Shown here in pieces: positions 35,735 through 49,356 of a DNA stretch of 64,000 nucleotides; the first letter of the stretch is position 1; every line of letters starts with the position of its first letter. Where the stretch lies: contig WHUX01000100.1 of assembly GCA_015179025.1 (NCBI GenBank), forward strand, positions 124,001 through 188,000. Direction: 5' to 3'. The notes beneath the pieces were generated by a model, which was not told the origin of the DNA, made no database searches, and saw nothing but the letters and a program-made list of their open reading frames with translations. The DNA is from Terfezia claveryi (taxonomy: Eukaryota; Ascomycota; Pezizomycetes; Pezizales; Pezizaceae). A program made the position numbers and the translations under genes.

Positions 35735-38700
35735 CTAAATCATAAACCTCCTTCTTATATCCGACGCCAGCCTCTCCACCGCCTCTGTCTCCGGCCCTAA
35801 ATCAACCCCACTTTTCAAATACGCCTCCAAAATTTGCACAACCCCCTCTGGCTTGAACCCTGCCCCCATAGCCGTCCTCCCACCAGCATAGCTCCTCCCT
35901 TTCAGACTTTCTGAGTACCATTTATCCGCCACCCACACCGCATCTAGTACTAAGGTCTTCCTAGTATTGCCTTGGAAAGGCTCCTCATTTCGCCAGAACA
36001 TATCATCCAAGATGCGGAGAAGCACGTCGTGCGGGACACCAGCGTCGAGAAGGGATTCTATGACCCAGGTTCGGGGACCAATGTTGCGTTGTTTGGTGAG
36101 CGCGTATGTCTCAAGGAGGGGGACAAGTTCAGCTATTAAGCAGGGCATGTTAGCATGCACAGCGTGAGAGGTGTAACGTGATGCGTAAACTTACTTGGAG
36201 GGAAGATATATTCCGACAGACTAAACCTGTGTCCTAATCGTCGGACTATTTCTGAGACGGCCTCCCATGGTAGTCGTCCATCTTCGACCGCCCGCTCATG
36301 TGTCTGCGTAATTAGGGTTTCCCAACACTTCCTGATTTCTAACGGGCCTCTGTAGTCTGCGCTCTGGAAGATGGCTAGGCAAATATCCATGTACTCGTAC
36401 TTCTCAGCATAGTTGTTGTAGAGCTGTAGATTACCATGTATCAGCACCACCTATTAATTTGAGACCCAAAGGAGTGAAACTTACCTCAGTCAATCCTATC
36501 AACTGTTTATTAATCCCTACAATTAATGCCTCCTTCTTACTCTCGCTGATTCTCACGTCATCCCTAATTCTCTTCACCAACTCATCCTGAATAACAGCCA
36601 CATCTAGCTCCTCCTGAATCGAGTGACTCAAGTCAGTCATCCTCTGCCTCGTCCCCGCAGGCGCCTGACTACTACAGAAACCTCTCGCCCTACTCAAATA
36701 CTCCAGTCTCTGCTCAAGGGTCAAATCGAAATCCCCACGAACGAGCTTATACAGAACCTGCGCCGCACTAAAGTAATCCTCGCGCTTCGCATACCATTGC
36801 CACAACAGCTCGGCATGACCTAAATTTTCCGCAGCCTTCCTCTTGAGGTAATCAAGAACAAACGGTGAGTTGATCTCGAGAAGTTTGTGGCCTTGGCCGC
36901 GAGAGCAAAGCCAATCATATAGCTCATTCTGGAATTGTTCATCGTCCGAACGGTAGACCAAGTCCCAGGTATCCACCCTGAGTTGTGTTTGGAAAGAGGG
37001 CTGCCCACCCTGAGCTTCCAGTTCCCATCTTGCAGCATCATCAACGCGGTCGAGGGCTTCAAAAATAAGCTGATAGCACATTTTCTTCTTCTTATTTACC
37101 TCTGCCTGTGGAGCCTGCACTAGATTAGCCTGACTACAATGAGCTGTTCAGGAGGCTTTGGTAAACTTACATTTTCCGGTGCCCCATCTTTGCCGTACAT
37201 TGAGGGATCAGTACCATTATCTATAGCCTTCGCCACAGTCAATGGTAATAGCACGGCTCCCTGATAGAACCCACAGTAAATAAATTCCGATACTGTCTCC
37301 CTCAAATTATCCATCGACAAACTCGACGCTGTCTCCTCGAAAAGCCTCAAACTCTCCCTTAGCAATGTCATTTTTAGATCTAAATCCGTTTCATCTCTCG
37401 CTTTCTTCATGTGCTCAATCGCCTTGAAGACAATAACATCATCCGCACTGCAAAAGCTGCCACATCTCCGTCTGAGAGCAGTAGTAATGCTATCGACGTC
37501 TCCTCCCGAGGCAATGCTCTTGTTGACGATTCCCTGCACAAGCTCCTTCGCGAGTTCCAAGCCGGTAGAAGAAGTGAACAACTCTTCATATGTAATCTTC
37601 TTAACATAAGCTCTATGCTCCTCGGTGAGGCCCATGATGATTTCATCCACCGGATGTTCGAACAGTACCAACACAAACGAGATTCCTTCAATTATCCCAG
37701 CGGTGAGCTGTTGAAGGGAATGCATTCCCTTATGTTCAGCTACCAATGCTAGTTCTTCCATTCGATTTTGCACCACACTCATACTTGTAGGGGCCGACAA
37801 GCCCTCAATGAAGCTCTTATTGTCAAGCAAAAACTTCGCCAGCCGCTGTAGCTGCTCCTGGACGGCCTCAAGGGCCGCTGTTGAGATAATGCTCTTATGG
37901 GTGGTAATGCCTCCTGGGGTCTTATTCTCCTTTATGATAGGTTCCCTCCATATTGACCGCACAACTCTGCTAACATAAAGTGCGAGGCCCTCATGCCTGC
38001 CAGAGAGCCTAACGTTGTCCAGAGTAGTCACGTTCGCACCATCATAGGTTGATTCTGCTCTAGGCTTGCCACCAAAATCAATGTAGAACTTTCGTGCCAA
38101 GTCACATACTTCCTGGTCTGTGATTCTTCCCCCACGATTCTCCGGTGCTTCTGTATTAACTCCACAGGCAACCGCTAGAGCCGTAAAACACCCTTCCGCT
38201 CGACCATAGGTGTCAAAAAACTTTCTCACCTCCGCGTCAGGACCATGTGCACCATATCGGATTGCTGCAGAAAAGATCTCCACCAGTCTCCTCCTCTTGA
38301 TGATTTGGACTCCAGTGTTGGTAAGAATGGCAAACTCAGCAGGAGGTGTGTCAAACTGTACACTTGCCTCGTTGCCAAACAGGGGAGGTGGACAAACGAC
38401 TTCAATAGCTTCCGCCCTACTCTCCAAGTTAAGGAAGCTGCTGTTCTCACAAAGTTGCAGCCTGCTATGCCCTTGATCGGCTAAGAGCGCCAATTTCGCA
38501 GTATCCGGTGCTGAGATGAAGAGTGAGTCGCCATCCCTATCCTGGGATTCTACAATACAGAAGAAATATCCAGGTGGGATGATCCTTGCCCTCCGGGTCG
38601 GGGTCAATGCTGGCGATTGGTTTATTGGAATCTCTCGTAGGTTATGCGCGTTGGTGGGCAATGGCGGGAATCGAATATGGACGACTTGCATGCTACTGGC

Positions 38701-40314
38701 AGTCTCATATACGTAATCAGATGATGCTGCACTCATAAAGAGCCTGCAGCCAGTGGACGTAGTCGCAATAAGATGTGTCCTTCTCCCAACCTCAACTGGC
38801 ATCGGGCTTATGGCAACGATGGTGGAATTAGGTTGTATCAGTCTGCTCTCACCTACCAAAACACCAACGCTAGAGCGAATCTGAGGCCAGCTATATGTAA
38901 TCCGAGGAACTAATACATTATCCTGTGACATGTGGAATGCCCGGATATTCGACTTTGAGGAAAGTGTGTATAGAAGAGATCTAGAGTCATCAACGACCAT
39001 GTCGACGAGGTACTCAGCTGTACCCCACGTTAGCAACTCACAAGAGAAAGAAACTATAAAGACTTACTATCTTTAGCTCCTGCGAGAAATGATAATGCTA
39101 TCTTTGGTGTAAACGAGGTAATTCCCTGGCTGGTATGACAAATCTTTGCACATCTGCCATAAAACCACCCTTCTTGACCTTTGTAGGTAAACTCATAAAT
39201 CTCATTGTCACTTCTCCCTCCAAAAAAAATTCTACCATTCTTGGAGCCCTCAATTACGCTGATGTCAAGCCCCTTGGTGTTGATGGACATCTTTGTATCG
39301 TATATGGCAATATCATGTGCATTTCTATTGTTTAGGATAGCGGAGATACCAAGCAATATCACCTCGACACTGGTACCAATCATGAGAACATAATTAATCT
39401 TCTCATTAAAGACGTCTATAGGCAAGTCAGCTGGCTACGTAATTCAGCATTCCTGTGGAAGAGCCCAACAAACCTGGTCGTGGTTTCAGAAGCCTGGCAG
39501 CAGTAATGGTATTCGGCTGAGCTTCATATCCCTGGAACCCATTCCCAGTAGCGTACTCCCACATGTACAACCGATTGTCCACAGTCATCCAAGCGTACCC
39601 AATCTCTGTGAATAGACCCATCATCGTATGGCACTGTGCTTGGTTATACTGCTCAAAGATGGCGTCTGGTATATGATGGGTATTAACTTTCTTGAACGGT
39701 GCCCAAGCAGCTCCTTGTGTAAGATCGTACTCTGATGATTGTCCCTCTATCTCACCATAACAGTGTCAGTAACATAACCCCGACTCCCAACATATTCAGC
39801 CAAGATGACTCACGAGACACAATAGTGTCCAAATCAGGATACCGCTTCTCTGCCATCAGATTCTCATTCACGATCCTCGCAGCCCTAGGAATAGGTCCTA
39901 AATGTTCTGTTGACTGAGAAACCTGCTGCGTATCTCCTACTCCCCCAGCCATCCCCCCCCTTCTCGTCCCATCATCACATTCCCACGAGGCCCTGGACCT
40001 CTCGCTACCTGACTCCGGCCCTGGTACTGCCCATGAGCAATCGAGCCACTAGCCCCTGCCGGTCCAGGGGCAGCCTGATTCTGAAAACCTGACTGAGCAT
40101 ACTGCTCTTGCTGTCTCGCCTGACCAAACCCACCCCCTCCGAAACCAGCGTTTGCAGCCTGACGCAGCTCCGGAGGTAGTTCATAGCCCCGGTTTATCTG
40201 TTCATCCGGATCACGACCGCCCAGCTGTTGGCTTGGCGTGAAGGGGCTATTGGCGAACCTGTTTCTTCCTGGTGTCCGAGGAGGAGTCTCGTATCCGAAC
40301 TGCGAGGACGCCAT
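35735..40314 (-). CDS. NUP170: Nuclear pore scaffold nucleoporin NUP170/NUP157 (NUP155 family)
   Basis: A core inner-ring scaffold of the nuclear pore, with an N-terminal beta-propeller and C-terminal alpha-solenoid. Seven exons: 39814-40314, 39474-39746, 39068-39415, 37171-39017, 36485-37114, 36195-36423 and 35735-36132. Introns are 67, 58, 50, 56, 61 and 62 nt with good GTAAGT/GTGAGT starts. The Gly/Gln-rich N-tail is followed by LGPIPRAARIVNENLMAEKRYPDLDTI, the propeller blades (GYAWMTVDNRLYMWEY, VLMIGTSVEVILLGI, SRSLLYTLSSKSNIRAF) and the helical domain (KCYQLI-like MCYQLIFEALDRV, RNIGPRTWVIESLL). The exons sum to 4,226, one short of a multiple of three. The missing base maps to the G8 run (+ strand C8, 39953-39960), after which the product would be 1,408 aa, close to human NUP155 (1,391). 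Confidence 0.93.
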
Positions 40315-41046
40315 TGTGTGTGTGGTTGTAGATTGGAACAACAGACGTATCCTCCCCGTTTATCTTCAGCGTCCTTGCTCGGTAGCCGTACCCCCCTTCC
40401 GTCTGTCACTTTGTTTGAACCTGTAGAGCGTGTTGTATATAGTCTTGCTTCAGCCCAACGTCTGTCTTGAAGGCTTCGAAAGTTGTATCGCAGACGGGAA
40501 TGAGCAGACCTCTGCGCGTGTCGACGTGGGAATAATGAGTGTGCACACGAATCCGACTTGCAGCAAGACGTGAGGTCCAATGGCTGCGAAGGAAGCAATG
40601 GTGGGTAACGTAACACTGAGTGCTGTTTCAAGCAAGGCACCTGGGGTGTGGTGATGGTGCTAATGGTGCTGATGGATGTAGTCTGTTGAGTTTGGGCAGG
40701 ACCGTTGCAGGGCCTAGTAAAGGATGCGCCAAAAAAGTTTCGCCAGGGCCACAGAAACTCAGGCAGCACAGCGCGGCTGCAAAAAATACGAGCGAAGGCA
40801 ACTCAGAAACCTGCGTTTCAAAATAGCTGGCTGGTCTGCTGGGCATCGGTATTGTACATATGTTTACAAGACGCAGCTCATTCAAACTCCCTTATTTAAT
40901 ATGGTTGTATTTTTGGCGGGAAAAGAGAAGCGCATCACAATATCTACTACAGCATTCGCCAATGTCACATTTGCTTTGATCGCCGACCCAATCAATTTTA
41001 CTCAGACTCTGTACATCACACACTCACACGCCATCAAACTCCGCAT
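40315..41046. other. Promoter of NUP170 and 3' flank of IFA38
   Basis: About 730 bp. Overlapping short open frames occur on both strands, none with a signature. Regulatory content is unresolved. Confidence 0.5.
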
Positions 41047-42119
41047 CTACTGAGCCCTCTTCTCCCTCTCCCTCTTCCTCAAAGCCCTCGTCCTAATATC
41101 CTCATGCATCTTCCTATTCCGCTTCAACGCAAACGCACTTCCCACACCCACCGTCTTCTCAATCCCCCACTGCAGCAACGCATGTGCCCAATACGGGGTC
41201 GTAGTCGCCGCGAAAGACCCCACCCCACCAAGCCCAATCTTTCCCAGAGCTGACTTGACAAACACGTCCGGAGTAGGAGCAAACAACGACGCCTTTCTGA
41301 GCTTGCTCATATTCGAGACGACCATATGGCTCAAAATAAACTGCACATCCACGCCCTTCCCACGGAGCTCCTCGTGCAATGCCGTGCTCCAATGTTGCAA
41401 GAACGCTTTTGAACCAGAGTAAACCGACAATAGTGGAGTCGGCAGAAGCCCACCAAAGCTTCCCATAGTCAAGATGAGTCCTCTCTTCCTGCTAACCATC
41501 CCCGGGGCAACGATCTGCGTAACGCGAAGAGTACCAGTAACATTGATCGTGACGATATCATCGTGAACCTTCTTCTCCGTCAACAAGAACGGCGTAGGCA
41601 TATCGTAGCTCTGTCCGACATTATTGACCAGGATGGCAATGTCAAGCCCATCAACCATCTCCTTCAGCTTTGCGTAGTCCGAATCCAAGTTCTTTGCAAA
41701 GTCCATGGTGAGGTAATTTGTCCTGACTCCCTGTCCGGCATACTTGCTCTCGATCTCGGCTGCTAGGGCTTGAAGTTTCGACTCGGTTCGGCTGACTAGG
41801 AGGATGTTTAAGCCCTTGGATGCAAGCTGGAGAGCGAATTCCTTGCCAATGCCATCGGAGGCACCAGTGACCAGTGCCCAAGAACCTTTGGGGCCGTAGG
41901 AGCGGAGCTTATTGGCACAATTAGCAAGACGGCCGCTGGAAAGGTAGGGCAATTAGCCCCTCTTACTGATTTTCCACCTAATAGAAACGTTTTGAGAAGC
42001 GTAGAGACCGTATAGAGGACGTGGGTGGTGAGATAAACCAAGCCGACAAAAGCCAGCACGGCACCTACGCAGCCGGTAGACTGAAATATCGAGACTAAAG
42101 CCGATAGTATAGATGCCAT
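41047..42119 (-). CDS. IFA38: Very-long-chain 3-ketoacyl-CoA reductase (IFA38/KAR)
   Basis: Reduces 3-ketoacyl-CoA with NADPH in the ER fatty-acid elongation cycle, feeding sphingolipid synthesis. Two exons: 41967-42119 and 41047-41907. The 59-nt intron is 41908-41966 (GTAAGA...TTGCTAATTG...AATAAG). Total 337 aa (yeast 347). An N-terminal membrane segment ([20 protein letters not shown]) is followed by a short-chain dehydrogenase domain: cofactor [22 protein letters not shown], catalytic Ser in ILTMGSFGG and the YxxxK in SVYSGSKAF. The C-terminus is highly basic ([13 protein letters not shown]). The start ATG at 42119 is chosen over an in-frame one at 42170 because it places the membrane segment at the usual distance. 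Confidence 0.93.
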
Positions 42120-43102
42120 TTCTTTGATGTGGTGGGAGGGTGTGTTTTGCACCAACTTTGATCTGGACACGGATCAAATATACAGTATATTGCAACAGTC
42201 CCAGATACGTGCTGGTAACCACAACAAGGAACGCGATAGGTGTATGTGATCTGATAGTCTGGGTCTGAGTCTGATTGTATTTATTCGAGGGAGGGGGAAG
42301 GGGGCCCAAGGATTGTTGGGCTTGATTTTCGCAGCGGGCCGAGATAAGATTGTTGAGGCACGACGACAAGAAGAGTTACCTACAGCGCAGTAAGAGGGAA
42401 GTACTGTACATACATACAATACATACCGTACAGAGTACATACATTGCATATTATTACATATGTACAGTGTGTACTCCGTACATGTACCTATAGTTACAGT
42501 ACGGTAGTACAGTACATATATGTACAAAACACATACAGATACACATACGGTCAGTAGATACATGTAGCGGGTTCGAGACTAGGTACGGTATACTCTGTAC
42601 CGTACCATATACACTACATACATATGTACTTATCTACATACAGAAGAAGGTACATCAACGTACAATTATCTACAGAGTACATCAACATACATATATCAAC
42701 GATTGAGACTATATACTGTATCAACATACAATACATACAATACATATACCGTATACAAATACATACAGTACGTCAACACATCGTTACAGTACTACATATG
42801 TACATAACTCGCCTTCTAATAATACCGGGAATAAATGCGGCAATCGACACACTTCCTCGGATACTCCGTATATATATATTTCAATTGCCAGTCCACCGGT
42901 TCAGCCCCCATCATCGCGAGACTCTGCAGCCATATGGATCTATCTCTATTGCACAAACACACGTAACACGTACACAACTGCCCCCCATACTCGCAAGGGA
43001 GTTTCCTCGCCCACATTACGCCGGCCTGGCGACGGCCACGCGTGCAACCTTCATCAACAGCACGGCACCACCACCGCCTCCTCATCCTTCCCCAGCTCTC
43101 CC
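42120..43102. promoter_or_regulatory. Divergent intergenic region of IFA38 and cyclophilin, TAC-rich
   Basis: About 980 bp between divergent starts. From about 42390 to 42830 it is dominated by TACATA, GTACAG and TACCGTA words, with TACTCCGTA at 42472-42480 and 42862-42870. Low-complexity DNA; a promoter role is inferred from position. Confidence 0.5.
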
Positions 43103-44594
43103 ATGTCGAACCCCATCCGTCCCCGCGTCTACATCGACGTCACCATCGGCAACCAGCCCGCCCCCTCCCCGTCGTCATCGAGCTCTTCACCGAACAAGTC
43201 CCCAAAACCTGCGAGAAGTAAGGACATCTTACTCACTCAATCACTCACCCACCCCACTTCTCTCCCTACTCCTCTCCCATCTCCCCATACTAACCTTCTT
43301 CCCAGTTTCCGCGTCCTCTGCACGGGCTCAGCCGACACAACCCCCACCGGCACGCCCCTCCACTACTCTCTCTCGACCTTCCACCGAATAATCTCCGACT
43401 ACCTCGTTCAAGGCGGCGACATCACTCACGGGAATGGCACCGGCGGCCACTCCATCTACGGGCCACACTTCCCCGATGAAAACCTCGGATGGCGCTCAAT
43501 CGATTGCCCAGGGCTTGTCTGCATGGCCAACCGCGGCCCAGATACAAACAACTCGCAATTCTTCATTACACTTGACGCGGCGACGCATTTGGATACTAAG
43601 AATGTGTGCTTTGGACAAGTTGTGAGTGGGATGGAGACGGTACGAAGGATGGAGGAGGTGACGGTCGATGAGAAGGATCGGCCGGTGGAGGGACAGCAGG
43701 TGAGGATTATGAGGAGTGGGGAGTTGGAGTTTCGCCATGCGCCAGCCATTCCAGAGAAAGTATCAAAGCCTAAACCCAGAGCCCGAAGAAGTCCGGATGC
43801 TATGGATATCAGCTCGCGGAGTCGAAGCCAAACTCGAAGTCGAAGTCAAAGTCGAACTCGTTCACCCTCCCCAGCTAGCCGCTCCCCGACCCCCCCAACC
43901 CGCGGACGCAACGCCAACTCCCGCTCCCTCACCCCAACCCTTCCGCCACGACAGCCACCACTATACGCCGGCACATCCTCCCCTCTGGCACCCGCCGTGG
44001 CCGCTCCCCACCACCACCATTCTCAAACCCAACCTACAACCCCACTTCCTCCACGGTCGTTTCACCCTTCCCCCGCTCCGCATCTCCCGCCCGTTCTCCC
44101 TATATACAGAAAGGAAATGGAAGCAACACGACACATACACATACCCAGAGGAGACGGTCGCGGTCAGGGTCCAGGTCACGACACCATAGGAGATATCACC
44201 ACCATCAACGCAAATCATCAACCTCCCGTTCCCGCTCCAGATCAAAATCCCGCTCGCGGCGCCACCGCGACCGTGAGCGGAAACCCACTAGCGACAGAGA
44301 CCGCTCCGTCGAGAGATACACACATAGATACGACCACTACCGGCACCGCTCCCCCTCCTCCGAAGCAAGGATACGGAAAGAAGAGGAACTAAGGGAGCGG
44401 GGGAGGTTGGATGATTTATCTATGAGCGGTATTAGTAGTAGTAGTGCCGGAGGGGGGGAACAGGTGGGGGAGCGGTGGAAGAGCCGACGGTGAAGTTTAA
44501 AGGGAGGGGGAGTATGAAGTACCGTGAGAGGTGGGGTGGTGGTGGCGGTGGCGGGAGGAGGGGGGGTGGATGGGAGTATGGGAGGCTAGGATAG
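43103..44594 (+). CDS. SR-type cyclophilin peptidyl-prolyl isomerase (PPIG-like)
   Basis: A cyclophilin domain followed by an Arg/Ser-rich tail, as in nuclear splicing-associated cyclophilins. Exon 1 (43103-43217) encodes RPRVYIDVTIGNQPA. The 88-nt intron is 43218-43305 (branch ATACTAACC). Exon 2 gives FRVLCTG, STFHRIISDYLVQGGD, HGNGTGGHSIYG, NNSQFFITL and FGQVVSGMETVRRM. The catalytic Arg is kept. The usual F-M of the active loop is Y-L, and the CsA-contact Trp is His (ATHLDTKN). Three one-base losses are evident. One is at C5 43161-43165; restoring it gives VVIELFTEQVPKTCE. One lies between 43935 and 44140, before the RS block seen in another frame. One is at G7 44452-44458, before the family-like tail TVKFKGRGSMKYRER. 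Corrected length about 468 aa. Confidence 0.85.
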
Positions 44595-45026
44595 GTTGGG
44601 ATAATTTTTGCTCCTTCTAGTTTTTCTGCTTGATATCAGATTACGACCATTTTTCTAGTTATTTGGTTTTCATTTGGTTTTCGTTTTGGAGGGGGAATTT
44701 CTGCAAGGAGGGGTTGGTAGAAAAAGATTTGCATCGAGCTGGAGCTACTACTTTCACGATTTGGGTTTTTGATCAGAGAATATCCCTTGAATAAAAAAGG
44801 AAGCTTTTGAATTATGGAATAATCAAGAACACCACTAACTTTATGAACACCCAAAATGAAGAAGAAAAAAAAACTGATATACATGCAGAGTATCATCCGA
44901 GAAAGGACACCATGTCTACTTGTCCCCCCACTATCGTAGGTCCATTACCCTGAAGTTGTCCATTATGCGTTGTTGTGGGCACCATTTGTACACTCCAACC
45001 TATGCTGGCGAAATCCAATCGCGTAA
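44595..45026. other. Intergenic between convergent cyclophilin and KRR1
   Basis: About 430 bp at two convergent 3' ends. It carries a TTCAGGGTAAT motif (minus strand, about 44944-44954). No coding signal. Confidence 0.55.
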
Positions 45027-46324
<1,298 letters not shown>

Positions 46325-47893
46325 TATAGAAGAGTTGGTGAGAATCCTGCCCGGTGAAGAAAGGTGCGAGACGTGTGAAACCCCGATCCCACTGCCAAGA
46401 TTTCACCTCGCTTAATTGCGACTGAATCAGCACTGAATCATCAAAGGGACAGTGAATGTCATAATAGTCTTGGTTGCACAGAATTGTTAACCCGTCTGGT
46501 CGATCTCTATGCTCTATGCCCCAAAGAATTTTTTTTTTATTTTTTTTAAATACTCATTGCTCACTATGCCCCAAAGAGATCTTGGTAGATAGTTATATCC
46601 CTTTATTTTGTTTTGTTTGAATATGCAGTGACCCCCCATGGACAGATCTTAAAATTCCAACAACGAGTGAAGATCTGCACCCAGAAGAGAATAATATACA
46701 CCGTAAATTGTCCGTAACTAAAGCGTATATTGATTGAGAAGCCCCCCCGTTGTTCGTTAATTGATATCAATTTCTCAGAGGATTCCTGCCGCAGATCTAC
46801 TCGAGTAGATCTTAGAACCCCTACCGTACATGCGTCTGTCACTCTGTGCTATATGTATGCACAGCTCATGTTGAGCACCAGGCGCCCACTGTATGGTATG
46901 AAGCATGATGGCAGTGAGAGACAAGCAGAAAAGATACCAGACCGTTATACGTTATACGTTAGTACGTGCTGCCCTTGCAATTCGCAGTTTCCGAATAGCA
47001 AGGGAACAGTAGCTAATTTGCGCCAGCACATCCACCTGACCTCACACATTCCCGCAGAACAGCACAGACGAGGAAAGGGGAGACTGAGTTATTCAGGTTT
47101 TTGTTGTGTTCAGCTCCGGTACCCGGCACGCTGTGCGAGACTGGTTAAACCCAACCTCAGTCTCGCACCAAAACCCAGGCCTAGCCCTTACGCCCGGGCG
47201 CCGTGTTTGCCCTTCATTTCGCCTCGGTATCCACTATCAACCGAAATCAGCTTCAACTGTATCCAAAATCCGCCACTTTCTTAGCTGTATCGAGGGGGGA
47301 AGCGTACCTTCTATTGCTAGTCCGTCGTCTCTTGCATTTCTTGCAATCCGCCCATCCGACAAGTCCTCTCATTAATAGGAGATCTAGGAGAATGGTATAC
47401 GTACCAAGGTGAATCAGGTAGAATGTAACCGAAAAGAGCAACGGTACTCAGTTCCAACGGCCCTGCAAACATCCTCCTAGCAACCTCAAGGACAGAAAAT
47501 CGCAAGAAACGGCTCGGGACTAGCGAGAAAGCACAAAAGGCAATGAGAACGAGAAATTTGCGATTATTTCTGTACATACGCCTATCCAGAGAGGAGGCAT
47601 GGCAAATTCAATCTTTAAGACCAAACTCCGCTAGCCGTCTAATCTTCTCCATTCAATGGATTTGAAAATAGGAAATATGAACGCCATCCCTTTATATATC
47701 CAAACCGAATTTCCAATGATATGCGACCAATTCCTTCTCCTGCTCTCTTTTTACACCATACCCTCCTCTCGCTATACCGATACCGTCCAATTTAGAAATG
47801 TGCTGAAACAAACAACAATATACTGTAAGAGAATTTTGCCACCCAGGACTGTTTTGCAGGCGGCTGACAAACGTGAATATTAGGACTGGACCT
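46325..47893. other. Intergenic between KRR1 start and methyltransferase stop
   Basis: About 1.6 kb. Open frames at 46730-47284 (+) and 47317-47577 (-) have no recognised signature. The latter has hydrophobic stretches and a possible GTACGT splice donor but no supportable partner exon. Confidence 0.5.
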
Positions 47894-49356
47894 TCAAGGC
47901 TTGCGGCCGATGCTGACATAACTACGTTTCACCTCTCGGGTTAGGCCCATAAAGAAGATTGATTTCATTTATGAAAGGAAGGAGAGAAGAACGTACAGGC
48001 CTAAGTACGGACGATAGCTCAGATTTTCAAGCTCGTGCCGCGCGCTCGCAATCAAGACCTGTGCCTGATTTAAAGACAAGCCAAAATTGTTTATCAAGGG
48101 GTGAAGACCAAGCGCACTGAGAGTAGCTCGAAATACTTCCTTGTAGGCCTCTCCAATGATACGCTCGTTATCGTCTGGATAGGACATCTGTTAGCACTAC
48201 TCGCGGTACGTAGAAGGACAATCTCAGGGGCAAAGGGATACAAGGGCTAATGAGGACTTGCTACTTTTTGACCAGCCGCTAAGGTGGACAGGAATCATTC
48301 TCGTTTCCACATCTACAAAGCCAGCTTGGTCAAACAAAGTTCTGAATCGTAAGGGTGCCCTTAGATCCCGAGATTGGTCATTGGCCCTGAGATACATATC
48401 ACTCCATCGACGTAGGGCATGGCTATCTGTGAGAGAGCCATTGTCTGACTGGACATTATAATAGAACTCAACCATCTGTAACCAACCCCCTGGCTTGAGG
48501 ACTCTATTCAGCAATGTCAGCTCTCGGTTTCATGGTGGGAGAGTAGCAGAGAAGTGTTCAAGTTAACCCCACTTCCTCCACTCATCATCATGGCATCAAT
48601 GCACAAGATATAGTCACATAACGCGTCTCTGCAATGGAATCTCTTACCTAAAACAATCGCGAACGTAGGTATCCCATCGAGTGCGATCAAGTCCAGGACC
48701 CACACATCGAGAATGCACAAAGTCGAAATCACCTTCCTGAAAGGTGAAGGGTTTATTCAGGTCGTCAATCTGTTGGCTCGGCGTCAGTGTCTAGAGCTAC
48801 ATATAGGGGGTTAAAGCTCTCAAAGACTTGTGAGGTACCTGAAACCAAAAGTTATATGGCGTGGGGTCCGGTGCCATGTGAGGTGACAGGTCAATGCCAA
48901 TCACCTAGGTCAAATTATCAGTAACTCAACTAAATGCAAGCAACGGTATAACCTTTTAAAACTAACCTCAGACTCAGGGTACCGCTCAGCGACATCAGTG
49001 GCCCATGCAGCAGGTCCACAGCCACAATCCAGGATTTTCCTGGGACCTGAAACTGGTGGGAAGATTAATCTGTCCTCGAAGACTCTCTGTAAGGCTCTGT
49101 GCTGTCGAATGAGTCTCTCAAATTCGACCTAGGCTGGCATAAGCTGGTGGTGACAATGTTGTGGAAAAAGAGGATAGTTGCATACCTCATCTATTGGCAC
49201 ACAATAGATAGATTGGTCGACAGAAATTTCCTGATAAAACCTGCCGTACAATTCGACCGTGTTCTGAATCTCTGGGTCCAACGAGAGAGTTGACTCTGGG
49301 CTGCCATGGAGGCTCTCCTGTTCACTGCTGTCGAGGTCAGCTACTGAAAGTTGCAA
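47894..49356 (-). CDS. Class I SAM-dependent methyltransferase, LaeA/UMTA type
   Basis: Seven exons fit: 49186-49356, 48967-49128, 48839-48904, 48648-48769, 48265-48503, 47997-48174 and 47894-47921. Introns are 57, 62, 69, 144, 90 and 75 nt. Total 966 nt, 321 aa, fully in frame with no correction. Signatures: YCVPIDE-VEFERLIRQHRAL, SAM motif ILDCGCGPAAWATDVAERYP, VIGIDLSPHM, FDFVHSRCVGPGLDRT and RVLKPGGWLQMVEFYYN, ending YVSIGRKP like many fungal family members. LaeA relatives include regulators of secondary metabolism and small-molecule methyltransferases; substrate and role cannot be told. No biosynthetic cluster lies beside it. The start at 49356 is the first reasonable ATG; an upstream exon is not excluded. 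Confidence 0.88.

Noticed and set aside
42624..43391. 255-codon plus-strand frame overlapping the cyclophilin start
   Set aside because: It runs through TAC-rich low-complexity DNA and lies out of frame with the cyclophilin domain; it even overlaps the cyclophilin intron.
46730..47284. 184-codon plus-strand frame
   Set aside because: No domain, no convincing codon pattern, and no splice partner; probably random.
47317..47577. Minus-strand hydrophobic 86-codon frame with GTACGT inside
   Set aside because: A donor site alone does not make a gene; no acceptor exon with coding character was found.
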